From CAWFPR01 sp963817635 (GTDB lineage: Bacteria; Acidobacteriota; Vicinamibacteria; Vicinamibacterales; 2-12-FULL-66-21), in the NCBI GenBank assembly GCA_963817635.1, contig CAWFPR010000005.1, positions 310,001-374,000 on the forward strand: a DNA stretch of 64,000 nucleotides, given 5' to 3'. This document shows, piece by piece, positions 40,836 through 53,108 of the stretch. Each line of letters starts with the position of its first letter. The first letter of the stretch is position 1. The notes under the pieces were generated by a model that saw only the letters and a program-made list of their open reading frames with translations, did no database searches and had not been told where the DNA came from. The translations under genes and the position numbers were made by a program.

Positions 40836-41320
40836 CGCCCCCAGCTTCACCCCAGCTTCACCCCAGCTCCGACCCAGCTTCACCCCAGCTCCGACCCAGC
40901 TTCGACCCAGCTCCGACCCAGCTTCACCCCAGCTCCGACCGGGCTTCAACCCAGCTTCAACCCAGGTCTGAGCTGGGTTGAAGCACCCCGGCGGCTCTGG
41001 CCTGCGCTGAGCCCGGCCCCAGCTTCGACCCAGCTCCGACCCAGCTCCGACCCAGCTTCGACCCAGCTTCGACCCAGCTCCGACCCAGCTTCACCCCAGC
41101 TCCGACCGGGCTTCAACCCAGCTTCAACCCAGGTCTGAGCTGGGTTGAAGCACCCCGGCGGCTCTGGCCTGCGCTGAGCCCGGCCCCAGCTTCGACCCAG
41201 CTTCGACCCAGCTCCGACCCAGCTCCGACCCAGCTCCGCCCAGCTCGACCCAGCTTCGACCCAGCTTCAACCCAGCTTCGACCCAGCTTCAACCCAGCTT
41301 CGACCCAGCTTCGACTCCCC
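40836..41320. repeat. Array B of 12-bp repeats with duplicated gene end and perfect hairpins
   Basis: CCCAGCTTCGAC/CCCAGCTCCGAC/CCCAGCTTCACC units fill the gap between the converging DUF885 and pncB stops. Higher-order units of about 167-177 bp each carry a copy of the DUF885 3' end (CCTGCGCTGAGCCCG at 40824, 41001 and 41168) and a perfect hairpin, GCTTCAACCCAG-GTCTGAG-CTGGGTTGAAGC, at 40954-40984 and 41121-41151. It is the same family as array A at 10.7 kb. The hairpins could block transcription between the convergent genes but lack T-runs. Confidence 0.92.
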
Positions 41321-41322
41321 GA

Positions 41323-42636
41323 TCACGCGGTTCCACCCGCCAGGAGTCGCTCCAGGTGCCCGCTCCGCTCTACGCGGTACACGGGCGCGCCGTCCAGATC
41401 GGCCAACTCCGAGGGAAGCGCCGCGATCATTGTCCGGCAGCGTTCGCGGCTCCCCGACAGCGGGACGCTGGAGCCCACCCGCGCTCCGCTCCGCATCACG
41501 GGCTCGATCAAGGCCACGGCCCCGGCGGGTGCCGGTTCTTCTTCGAGGGCCACGATGTCGCGGCCCGGCAGGCGCCAGACCTGCTTGCGGCCGGGCCACG
41601 TCGCCTTGCCGGCACTGCGCTTCATCACGCGGCGCAGGACACCCTCGATCTCCACTTCCACGAGCTTGTACACGCCCCCGAGCGCGGGCGCATCCTCGGA
41701 CGTCGTCAAGGCGGTGCCGACGGCAAAGCCGTCGATCGGCGCGCGGGCAGCCACGAGATCGCGGATTTTCCATTCGTCGAGATCGCCGCTGACGAGGATG
41801 CGTGTCGCCTCGAGACCGCCGCGATCGAAAATGCCGCGCACTTCGCGCGCGAGCGAGAGCAGATCGCCGCTGTCGATGCGGACGGCGGGCGGGCGCATCC
41901 CCGCGGCCACGACCATCTCCGCCGACGCGCGGACGTCGTAGGTATCGAGCAGCAGCGCCGTGTGGGCGCCGAACAGCCGCGAATAGTCCTCGAAGGCGCG
42001 CCGTTCGGTCTCGGCCGCAAGGACCCAGGAGTGCGCCATGGTGCCGGCGAGCGGAATGCCGAAGCGTCGGCCCGCCACGACGAACGACGTCGCGGTACAC
42101 CCGGCGACATACGCGGCCCGGGCTGCGAAGAGCGCCGCCTCGAGGCCGTGCGCGCGGCGGGCCCCGAACTCCATCACGGGCTTTCCGGCGGCGGCGTGCA
42201 CGGACCGCACACCCTTGCTCGCGATCGTCGTCTGGAAGTTGACGATGGCCAGGAGCGCGGTTTCGAGCAGTTGCGCCTGCGCCAGCGGAGCGGTCACGCG
42301 GATCACTGGTTCGTTCGGAAAGAACGGCGTGCCCTCGGGCATGGCGTGGATGTCGCCCGTGAAGCGGAACGCGCCCAGGTAGTCGAAGAAGGCCGGGGGA
42401 ACGGCGGCAAACACCGGCTGCCTGCGCAGCCAGTCGATCTCTTCGGCCTGGAACCGGAGCGACGAGACGTACTCGAGCGCCTGTTCCAGCCCCGCCATCA
42501 CGAGAAAACCGCGATGCGGAGGCAGACGCCGCACGAACAGCTCGAAGGTCGCGGCGGTTTCGTGCCGGCCGGCCGCGAAATAGCCGGCCATCATTGTCAA
42601 TTCGTAGAGATCGGTCGAGAATGCTGTTGCCGGCAT
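41323..42636 (-). CDS. pncB: Nicotinate phosphoribosyltransferase
   Basis: NAD salvage: joins nicotinate and PRPP to give NaMN, with ATP. A 437-aa protein starting MPATAFSTDLYELTMMAGYF. Landmarks of the NAPRTase family are FQTTIASKGVRSV, MEFGARRAHGLEAAL (with the conserved Arg/His near the nicotinate site), GTMAHSWVLA, LLLDTYDVRAS, VRIDSGDLLSLAREVR and SGDLDEWKIRDL. The C-terminal VYKLVEVEIEGVLRRVMKRS is typical. The reading frame is unbroken. The 3' end abuts array B. It is divergent from the FRG gene, with 39 bp between starts. Confidence 0.92.
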   Translation of the reverse strand: MPATAFSTDLYELTMMAGYFAAGRHETAATFELFVRRLPPHRGFLVMAGLEQALEYVSSLRFQAEEIDWLRRQPVFAAVPPAFFDYLGAFRFTGDIHAMPEGTPFFPNEPVIRVTAPLAQAQLLETALLAIVNFQTTIASKGVRSVHAAAGKPVMEFGARRAHGLEAALFAARAAYVAGCTATSFVVAGRRFGIPLAGTMAHSWVLAAETERRAFEDYSRLFGAHTALLLDTYDVRASAEMVVAAGMRPPAVRIDSGDLLSLAREVRGIFDRGGLEATRILVSGDLDEWKIRDLVAARAPIDGFAVGTALTTSEDAPALGGVYKLVEVEIEGVLRRVMKRSAGKATWPGRKQVWRLPGRDIVALEEEPAPAGAVALIEPVMRSGARVGSSVPLSGSRERCRTMIAALPSELADLDGAPVYRVERSGHLERLLAGGTA

Positions 42637-42675
42637 AGTGCTTGCGGACCTGCTCGCCGCAGAGTGAGTGCAAGG

Positions 42676-43627
<952 letters not shown>

Positions 43628-43641
<14 letters not shown>

Positions 43642-44605
43642 AATCGTCGAGCCGGGCGGTCCGGACGTCCTGCGTGCCGTCGAGCGCCCGGTGCCCGCGC
43701 CAGGCCCCGCCGACGTGCTGATCCGCGTCGAGGCCGCGGGCGTGAACCGGCCCGACGTCATGCAGCGTCTTGGGAAATACCCGCCGCCCCCGGGAGCCTC
43801 CGACATTCCCGGGCTCGAAGTCGCGGGAACCATCGCCGCGGTCGGTCCGGACGTGACACGGTGGCGCGAGGGCGACCGCGTATGCGCGCTCGTCTCCGGC
43901 GGCGGCTACGCCGAGTACTGCGTCGCGCCGGCGCCGCAGTGCCTGCCGATCCCCGCGCGGCTCGACGCGACATCGGCCGCGGCCGTCCCGGAGACGTTCT
44001 TCACGGTCTGGACCAACCTGTTCGAGCGCGGCGGGCTCCGCGCGGGCGAGCTCGCGCTGATCCACGGCGGCACGAGCGGCATCGGGACGACCGCCATTCA
44101 ACTGGCGCGGGCGTTCGGCGCCAGCGTGTACGCGACGGCCGGGTCGCCGGACAAGTGCGAGGCGTGCCGGCGGCTCGGGGCGGACGTCGCGATCGACTAC
44201 AACGCGCAGGACTTCGTCGCGGTCGTCCGCGAGACGACCGCCGGCCGCGGCGTGGACGTGATTCTCGACATCGTCGGCGGCGACTACCTCCCGCGCAACA
44301 TCGACGCGCTGGCGATGAACGGGCGGCTCGTGCAGATCGGTCTCATCGGCGGTTCACGCGCCCAGATCAACCTCACCCCCGTCCTGCAGCGCCGGTTGAC
44401 GATTACGGGCTCGACGCTTCGCGCCCGCAGCGTTGACGAAAAGGGGGCGCTGGCCGCCGAGGTGGAACGGCACGTCTGGCCGCTCCTGGCGTCGGGCGCC
44501 GTCGCGCCGGTAATCGATCGCGTGTTCCCCCTGGCGCAGGCCGCCGACGCACACCGCGCGATCGAAGCCGGTACCCACATCGGGAAAGTGGTGCTGACGA
44601 CAGAA

Positions 44606-44620
<15 letters not shown>
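43628..44620 (+). CDS. NAD(P)H-quinone oxidoreductase, PIG3/QOR type (zinc-free MDR)
   Basis: A 330-aa medium-chain reductase. It starts MIAIEIVEPGGPDVLRAVE behind a GGCGAGG ribosome-binding site. The GroES-like half has VEAAGVNRPDVMQRLGKYPP and PGLEVAGTI; the cofactor loop is ALIHGGTSGIGTTAIQLARA. Zinc ligands of alcohol dehydrogenases are absent, as expected for QOR/PIG3. It probably reduces quinones or related electrophiles with NADPH. Its last codons (TTEKGKR) run into a heptamer repeat. Overlaps the FRG gene. Confidence 0.88.
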
Positions 44621-46318
<1,698 letters not shown>

Positions 46319-46521
46319 CTCGTCGCGCGACGCGTCCTTCACGACCGCCCCGCTGTGGCGGTTGTGCCCGGCTCCTGCGCGGCACACCCCCCTCCAGCAC
46401 GGCCTGTAAGAACACTCGTGATGCGTGAAACTTGCGACACGGCACGCAAATCATCGATGCGGCAATCCCATTGCACAACGCCTGGCCGCAGACGTTTTCC
46501 GTGGACCAACGAGGAGGAACC

Positions 46522-46970
46522 GTGAAGAAGATCGTTCTCGCATTCGTCGTCGCCGTCGCTACCGCCGCAGTCGCCAGTGCGCTGCCGGCGCACGCCAGCA
46601 CCACTCGGAGCCAGGCGAAGGCGACCCACCAGAAGGCCGCCGTGGTCAAGAGCCACACCATCAAAGCCGAAGTCGTGTCGACCGACGCCGCCGCCAAGTC
46701 CATCACCGTGAAGGAGTCGGACGGCTCGAACGAGACCCTGACGGCGAGCGGCGGCGCGGTTGCCAGCCTCGCGAAGGTGAAGGCGGGCGACTGGGTGACC
46801 ATCACCGCAAACGAGACGACCGCCACGCGGATCGTCAAGGCGAAGCCGATGAAGGCGACGGCTGGGAAGAAGGGGGGAAGAACTCGGCAACTCCGGGCCC
46901 GGTCAAGCGCGGCCCTGCGGGGATCAGTCGAAGATCGCCCGCACGCGCCGCGATCGTTTCAGGTAGGTAA
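46522..46970 (+). CDS. Small exported protein of unknown function, 3' end uncertain
   Basis: GTG at 46522 sits behind a consensus AGGAGG. The signal peptide is MKKIVLAFVVAVATAAVASA. The mature part (IKAEVVSTDAAAKSITVKES to VKAGDWVTITANETTATRIV) looks like a small OB/beta-barrel domain that occurs as one or more copies in exported acidobacterial proteins. A poly-G run near 46873 probably hides an indel: one frame runs through the neighbouring gene, another (GGKNSATPGPVKRGP) stops at 46970. It converges with the small membrane protein gene. Confidence 0.6.
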
Positions 46971-47311
46971 TCCAGAGCGCTGCGTTGAGGATGGCGAGCG
47001 CCGCGAACGGCAAGCGCTCACCGGGGACGGTCTGGTGCGGAAGCGCCGACCAGTAGAGAGACTGGACCGCGACGACAGCCGATGCCGCGAGCGCATAGCC
47101 GGCGAGCCGTGGCCCGGCCGGGTTGCTGTTCCACAACGCCCAGCCCGCGGCGACGCAGGCGGCGGCGACGGCGGCGTGGACGAGGAGTTCGACGAGGCCC
47201 ACGGTCCCCGCATCGCGAGTGTCCCGATCGAGCCTCGAAGTCCGCAGCGATCCTCAGCGGCTCCCATGCCAGCAGGAATGCGCTCAGCACGAGCAGCCAG
47301 CCGCGCGGCAT
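46924..47311 (-). CDS. Small four-helix membrane protein, one frameshift
   Basis: About 128 aa after joining two frames near 47230: MPRGWLLVLSAFLLAWEPLR, then VGLVELLVHAAVAAACVAAG. Helices continue at LAGYALAASAVVAVQSLYW and FAALAILNAALWITYL, with a basic end (KRSRRVRAIFD). The start at 47311 overlaps the stop of the preceding small gene (ATGA), so the two are coupled. No family recognised. Confidence 0.6.
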
Positions 47312-47553
47312 CACTCGTCCTTCGGAGGATCGGTTGAAGCGAGCCGCGCGCGCACGCGCTCCTCGCCGAACCTGACGAGCCGCTTCAGCGCCTGCACGCG
47401 CTCCGATCGATCGATGCCCGCGCGGTTCACGGCCGCCCGGAGCACTTCGACGGTGTGATCGCAGGTGTCCCGATCGACGAGCCACGCGGGTGCCCGTCCG
47501 GAGTGGAGCGGGAGCTGGGCTGTTCCGGTCCGTACGCGCACGCTGAATTGTAC
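47311..47553 (-). CDS. Small hypothetical protein (about 80 aa)
   Basis: GTG at 47553, with a purine-rich upstream region, opens VQFSVRVRTGTAQLPLHSGR. The stretch RTGTAQLPLHSGRAPAWL resembles the N-terminal motif of DUF763 proteins, but the rest of that roughly 400-aa family is missing. The remainder (VEVLRAAVNRAGIDRSERVQ) is a charged helix pair. It lies 4 bp after the VWA protein gene and overlaps the next membrane protein gene, so it belongs to that transcription unit. Confidence 0.5.
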   Translation of the reverse strand, partial: VQFSVRVRTGTAQLPLHSGRAPAWLVDRDTCDHTVEVLRAAVNRAGIDRSERVQALKRLVRFGEERVRARLASTDPPKDE

Positions 47554-47557
47554 GCCC

Positions 47558-49539
47558 TCACCGCCTCCCGGCGTCGGGCTGTGTCGCGGGTTTGCTCCGG
47601 TCGAGCGCTGCGGCCACGTCCACCAGCCGCTGGAACTCCGCGCGATAGCCTTCTGGATCCGCGCCGCGATGCCGGCGCGCGAGCGCCGCGGCCTGCGGCC
47701 AGTTCGCCGCACCACGGAAGTCGGAGCGCCGGAGCAGCATGCCGAACTCTGCCACCGCCGCGGCGAACCCCAGGTTCTCGGTCATGCGCGGCGCGGCGTC
47801 GCGTACGGGAACCTCGAGCAGCCGACTCGTGTCGCCGTCGGTCGCTTTGTAGCGAATCTTGATGTTCATCAGCTCGCTGCGGTTCGCCGACGGCGCCGGC
47901 GCAGGCGCGGGGGGCGACTGATACTTCAACGGATCGACATCACCGGGACATCGGCTGCCCGGCGGGCACGATCTCGTAGAGCGCGGTGACCGTGTGTCCG
48001 GCGCCCATCTCGCCGGCGTCCTTCCGATCGTTGTTGAAGTCCTCTTTGCCGGAGCATCCGGTTCTCGTAGCCGATCAGGCGGTATGCGGCTGACCGTAGC
48101 GCGGGTTGAACTCGACCTGAAACTTCACGTCCTTCGCGACGGTCACGAGCGTCGACGCCCGCCTCGGCGATCAGCACGCGCCGCGCCTCGCGTGATCGAA
48201 TCGAGGTAGGCGTAGTTGCCGTTCCCCTTGTCGGCCAGCATCTCCATGGTCGCGTCCTTGAGGTTGCCTGTCGCCGAAGCCGAGCACCGACAGGAACATG
48301 CCACGCTCGCGCCTCTCCTCGATGAGGCGCATGAGGTCGCCGCTGGCTCGTCACGCCGACGTTGAAGTCGCCGTCGGTCGCGAGGATCACGCGGTTGATG
48401 CCTCCCTTGACGAAGTGCGCCGACGGCAATGTCGTACGCCAGCTGGATCCCCGCGGCGCCGTTGGTCGATCCGCCCGCCTGGAGCCGTTCGATCGCCGAC
48501 TGAATTTCCGCCTTGCGGTCACCGGCCGTCGAGTCGCAGCACGAGTCCGCTCGCGCCGGCATAGACCACGATCGCCACGCGATCCTCGGGCCGCAGCGTG
48601 TCGACGAGCATCTGCATCGCCGTCTTGACGAGCGGCAGCTGGTTCGGCGGCGTACATCGAGCCGGACACGTCGAGCAGGAACACGAGATTACGCGGCGGC
48701 GTCCGGTCCTGCCGGATCGGCGTGCGACCTGCAGGCCGATGAGCGCCAGCCGGCTGCTTCGCGTTCCACGGGCACACCGCCAGTTCGCTCGTGACCGCGA
48801 CCGGCGCGTCCTCGTTCGGCGTGGCGTAGTCGTACTTGAAGTAGTTGATCATCTCCTCGATCCGCACGGCGTCGGCCGGCGGGAGCGCGACCGCTCGTTC
48901 AGGAACCGGCGCACGATTGGCGTACGACGCCGTGTCCACGTCGATCGAGAAGGTGGACAGCGGGTGCTCGGCGACAGTCCGGAAGCGATTCTCCTCGATC
49001 GCCGCGTAGGTCGCGGTCTCGGAAGGCGCCTGCGAGAAGTTGCCGGCGTAGCGCAGCGGCTGCGGCATGGCGGCCGGCGCCCCAGGCGGAGGCGGTGCCG
49101 CCGGAAGTCCGCCGACTACTCCGCCCACCACTCCGCCTGCGATGCCTCCGACGACGCCTCCGCCTGTACCGGCGCCAACGGCGGGCGATCCCGTCCGGAC
49201 CGTCACGGTCTCGGAGAGTTGCCCCACTTTCATCTGAATCCGCAGCGTGACGTCAGTGGAAGCCACGCTGACCGACATGCGAGTGCTCGCAAACCCCTGC
49301 AGCATCGTGCGGATCTCGTACTCGCCCGGCGCGACCTTCTGAAATGTCCACGCGCCGCTGCCGTCAGACATTGTCTTCTGCACCACCTTCCCGCCCTGCA
49401 GCAGTTCCATGGTGACACCCGGAATCGTGCTGCCTGCAGGATCGACGACAGTGCCGCGTATCGCGGCGGTCCGCTGTGCCAGGGCGGCACTCCCGACGAG
49501 CACGAGACACACGAAAGTCAGCGATGCGAGGACGCGCAT
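47558..49539 (-). CDS. YfbK-like von Willebrand factor A protein, many frameshifts
   Basis: Exported VWA protein of about 660 aa. A signal peptide (MRVLASLTFVCLVLVGSAAL) is followed by a carboxypeptidase-regulatory-like beta domain (AIRGTVVDPAGSTIPGVTME to RIQMKVGQLSETVTV) and a Gly/Pro-rich linker. Then comes the vWF_A N-terminal module (HPLSTFSIDVDTASYAN), the VWA domain with its MIDAS motif NLVFLLDVSGSM, and the DUF3520 C-terminal domain (DTSRLLEVPVRDA then ENLGFAAAVAEFGMLLR). At least six frame changes between 47930 and 48790 break the VWA/DUF3520 part, while segments such as RVILATDGDFNVGVT remain readable. Probably sequence error. Role: surface or periplasmic protein binding, unspecified. 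Confidence 0.75.
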
Positions 49540-49749
49540 GTGAACCTCCAGCGGACGAAGCCGGAATGCCATACGGCAATTCCGCTGCCAGTCGAGTCCG
49601 GTCCCGTGTCACAGAGTTAGACCCCGGAAGAGCGATTTTGGATGGGACGCGTGACGGAATCGTGGATCGGGAGATACTGCGGGCCGGACTCGGGCGTCGA
49701 GTGGTGCCGGGCGGCCTCGGTGGCTGCCACGCGCCGAATCGCCGCCCGG

Positions 49750-51673
49750 CTAGACGTCCAGTTCTTCCGCGTCTTCGGCGCGCTCCATGATGAACCGGAA
49801 GCGCGCCGAAGGGTCCTTGCCCATCAGCTCGTTGATCACGCGGTCGGTCACGATGTGGTCGGGGATCTCGACCTTCAGCAGGCGGCGCGTGCGCGGGTTC
49901 AGCGTCGTTTCCCAGAGCACCTTCGGCATCATCTCGCCGAGGCCCTTGAACCGCGTGATCTCCGGCGTGCCGCGGCCCGTTGCCGTGCTGCTTCAGCAGC
50001 CGGTCCCGGTGCGCGTCGTCCAGCGGCCCAGCAGGTCTCCTTGCCGATGTCGATGCGGTAGAGCGGCGGCTGCGCGAGGAACACGCGGCCTGCCGCGATC
50101 AGCCCCGGCATGTGGCGGTAGATGAACGTGAGCAGCAGCGTCGCGATGTGGTGCCCGTCCGAGTCGGCGTCGGCCAGGATGATGACGCGGCCGTAGCGCA
50201 GGCGCGCGATGTCGAAGTTCTTGCCGAGCCCGCAGCCGAGCGCCGTCACGAGATCCGACGAGCTCCTTGTTCTCGAGCACCTTGGCGAGCGACGCGCTCT
50301 CGGTGTTCAGCACCTTGCCGCGCAGCGGCAGGATCGCCTGCCGCGCCCGATCGCGCCCCTGCTTGGCCGACCCGCCGGCCGAGTCGCCCTCGACGATGAA
50401 GAGCTCGCTGTCCTCGCGGCCGGGGGACGTGCAGTCGCTCAGCTTGCCGGGCAGCGTCAGCCGGCCGGAGGTGGCCGTCTTGCGCGCGACTTCCTGCTGC
50501 GCGGCCCGGCTCGCCTCGCGGGCGCGCGCCGCGAGGATGATGCGCGCGACGATCGACTCGGCGATCGTGATGTTCGTGTTCAGCCAGTGCTCGAGTGCGG
50601 GCCGGACTGCGAGTCGACCGCCGACGATCACCTCGGGATTGTTCAGGCGATCCTTCGTCTGCCCCTGGAACTGCGGCTCGGCGACGAAGACGCTCAGCAC
50701 CGCGACCAGGCCTTCGCGGATGTCCTCGGCCGTCAGCGTGACGCCCTTCGGCGACAGGTTGTGCGTCTCGATGAAGTTGCGGACCGCCTTGCCGAGCCCG
50801 GCGCGGAAGCCGTTCTCGTGGGTGCCGCCCGATCCGGTCGGGATGCCGTTGACGTAGCTGCGCACGTGCTCGTCGGTGGACTGCGTCCACTGCAGGGCGA
50901 CGTCGAGGCGGATGCCGTTCTCCTCGCTGTCTTTCGACAGCGTGAACGGCGCTTCGTGCACCGGCACTGCGGCATGCGCTCCTTCAAGATCTTCTTCAGG
51001 TAGTCGGCGAGCCCCTCTTCGTGCTGGAAGGTCGACCTTCTCGCCGGCGGCCTCGTCGTCGAAGACGATCTTGAGGCCCCTGTGGAGGTAGCTCGAGACC
51101 TCGAGCCGCTCGCGGATGACGTCGGCGTCGAACTCGACCTTCGGGAAGATCGTCGGAGTCGGGGTGGAAGAACACCGTCGTGCCCGTGCCGCGCGCCGGA
51201 CCGATCTTCTTCAGCGGCGCCGGCCGGCATGCCCTGCTTGAAGCGCATCTCCCACTCGGCGCCGTCGCGCCTGACCGTGGCGACCAGCTCCTTCGACAGC
51301 GCATTGACGACGCTGGCGCCGACGCCGTGCAGGCCGCCGGCGGTCTTGTAGTTGTCGCTGCTCGAACTTGCCGCCGGCGTGCAGCGTCGTGAAGATCACC
51401 TCGAGCGCGCTCTTCTTCGTCTTCGGGTGCTTGTCGACCGGAATGCCGCGGCCGTCGTCCTCGATGGTGATGCGACGAGCCGTCCTCGTGGAGCGTGACG
51501 GCGATGTTCGAGGCGTGGCCGTTCATCGCCTCGTCGACCGAGTTGTCGAGGATCTCCCAGACGAGGTGATGGAGGCCGGTGGAGCCGACGCCGCCGATGT
51601 ACATGCCGGGCCGCTTGCGGACAGGTTCGAGGCCTTCGAGGACGGTGATGTCTTTGGCGGTGTAGGTGGCCAT
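49750..51673 (-). CDS. gyrB: Type IIA DNA topoisomerase subunit B (GyrB/ParE), several frameshifts
   Basis: ATPase and TOPRIM subunit of gyrase or topoisomerase IV, about 640 aa. The start gives MATYTAKDITVLEGLEPVRK at 51673. GHKL ATPase: RPGMYIGGVGSTGLHHLVWE, ILDNSVDEAMNGH. Transducer: THENGFRAGLGKAVRNF. TOPRIM: LFIVEGDSAGGSAKQGRD with LPLRGKVLNTE, and IILADADSDGHHIATLL. The C-terminal end is MGKDPSARFRFIMERAED. The ATPase domain between about 51500 and 50990 passes through several frames, with further shifts near 50240 and 50010. All motifs are present, so it is not a pseudogene. GyrB and ParE cannot be told apart securely here. A 115-bp tandem array lies directly upstream. Confidence 0.85.
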
Positions 51674-51714
51674 GCGGTGGGGAGATCGTAACATGCGACA
51701 GTCGCCGTCGCGGT

Positions 51715-53090
51715 GTCGAGGTGTCACGCTGTCGCGCTGCACGCGCCGACGGCGACTCGCGAAGCGGCACGAAGGACACGAAGGGCACGAAGCACGCACG
51801 GGGGGTATCGAGGTGTCACGCTGCACGCTGTCGAGGTGTCACGCTGTCGCGCTGCACGCGCCGACGGCGACTCGCGAAGCGGCACGAAGGACACGAAGGG
51901 CACGAAGCACGCACGGGGGGTATCGAGGTGTCACGCTGCACGCTGTCGAGGTGTTACGCTGTCGCGCTGCACGCGCCGACGGCGACTCGCGAAGCGGCAC
52001 GAAGGACACGAAGGGCACGAAGCACGCACGGGGGGTATCGAGGTGTCACGCTGCACGCTGTCGAGGTGTCACGCTGTCGCGCTGCACGCGCCGACGGCGA
52101 CTCGCGAAGCGGCACGAAGGCACGAGGGCACGAAGGGCACGAAGCACGCACGGGGGGTATCGAGGTGTCACGCTGCACGCTGTCGAGGTGTTACGCTGTC
52201 GCGCTGCACGCGCCGACGGCGACTCGCGAAGCGGCACGAAGGACACGAAGGGCACGAAGCACGCACGGGGGGTATCGAGGTGTCACGCTGCACGCTGTCG
52301 AGGTGTTACGCTGTCGCGCTGCACGCGCCGACGGCGACTCGCGAAGCGGCACGAAGGACACGAAGGGCACGAAGCACGCACGGGGGGTATCGAGGTGTCA
52401 CGCTGCACGCTGTCGAGGTGTTACGCTGTCGCGCTGCACGCGCCGACGGCGACTCGCGAAGCGGCACGAAGGACACGAAGGGCACGAAGCACGCACGGGG
52501 GGTATCGAGGTGTCACGCTGCACGCTGTCGAGGTGTTACGCTGTCGCGCTGCACGCGCCGACGGCGACTCGCGAAGCGGCACGAAGGACACGAAGGGCAC
52601 GAAGCACGCACGGGGGGTATCGAGGTGTCACGCTGCACGCTGTCGAGGTGTTACGCTGTCGCGCTGCACGCGCCGACGGCGACTCGCGAAGCGGCACGAA
52701 GGACACGAAGGGCACGAAGCACGCACGGGGGGTATCGAGGTGTCACGCTGCACGCTGTCGAGGTGTCACGCTGTCGCGCTGCACGCGCCGACGGCGACTC
52801 GCGAAGCGGCACGAAGGACACGAAGGGCACGAAGCACGCACGGGGGGTATCGAGGTGTCACGCTGCACGCTGTCGAGGTGTTACGCTGTCGCGCTGCACG
52901 CGCCGACGGCGACTCGCGAAGCGGCACGAAGGACACGAAGGGCACGAAGCACGCACGGGGGGTATCGAGGTGTCACGCTGCACGCTGTCGAGGTGTCACG
53001 CTGTCGCGCTGCACGCGCCGACGGCGACTCGCGAAGCGGCACGAAGGACACGAGGGGCACGAAGATCGGACGGCGGCTGTCGAGGTGTCA
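51715..53090. repeat. Tandem array of a 115-bp unit, about 12 copies
   Basis: Near-identical units start at 51715, 51830, 51945, 52060, 52182, 52297, 52412, 52527, 52642, 52757, 52872 and 52987, with a decayed end copy near 53076. The fourth unit carries a 7-bp insertion (122 bp). Each unit contains CACGAAGGACACGAAGGGCA, a CGCCGACGGCG dyad and two GAGGTGTCACGCTG-type words that differ slightly (TCACG/TTACG). There are no unique spacers, so it is not CRISPR. It fills the 1.4-kb gap between the sucB stop and the gyrB start. Confidence 0.95.
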
Positions 53091-53108
53091 CGCCGTCGCG
53101 CTGCACGA

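Noticed and set aside
42634..42675. pncB-FRG gap as a bidirectional regulated promoter with a specific operator
   Set aside because: The gap is only 39 bp and no dyad or convincing -10/-35 pair was seen on either strand.
51715..53090. CRISPR array
   Set aside because: Whole 115-bp units are repeated, with no variable spacers; no cas gene is in the window. The 12-bp arrays at 10.7 and 40.8 kb are rejected for the same reason.
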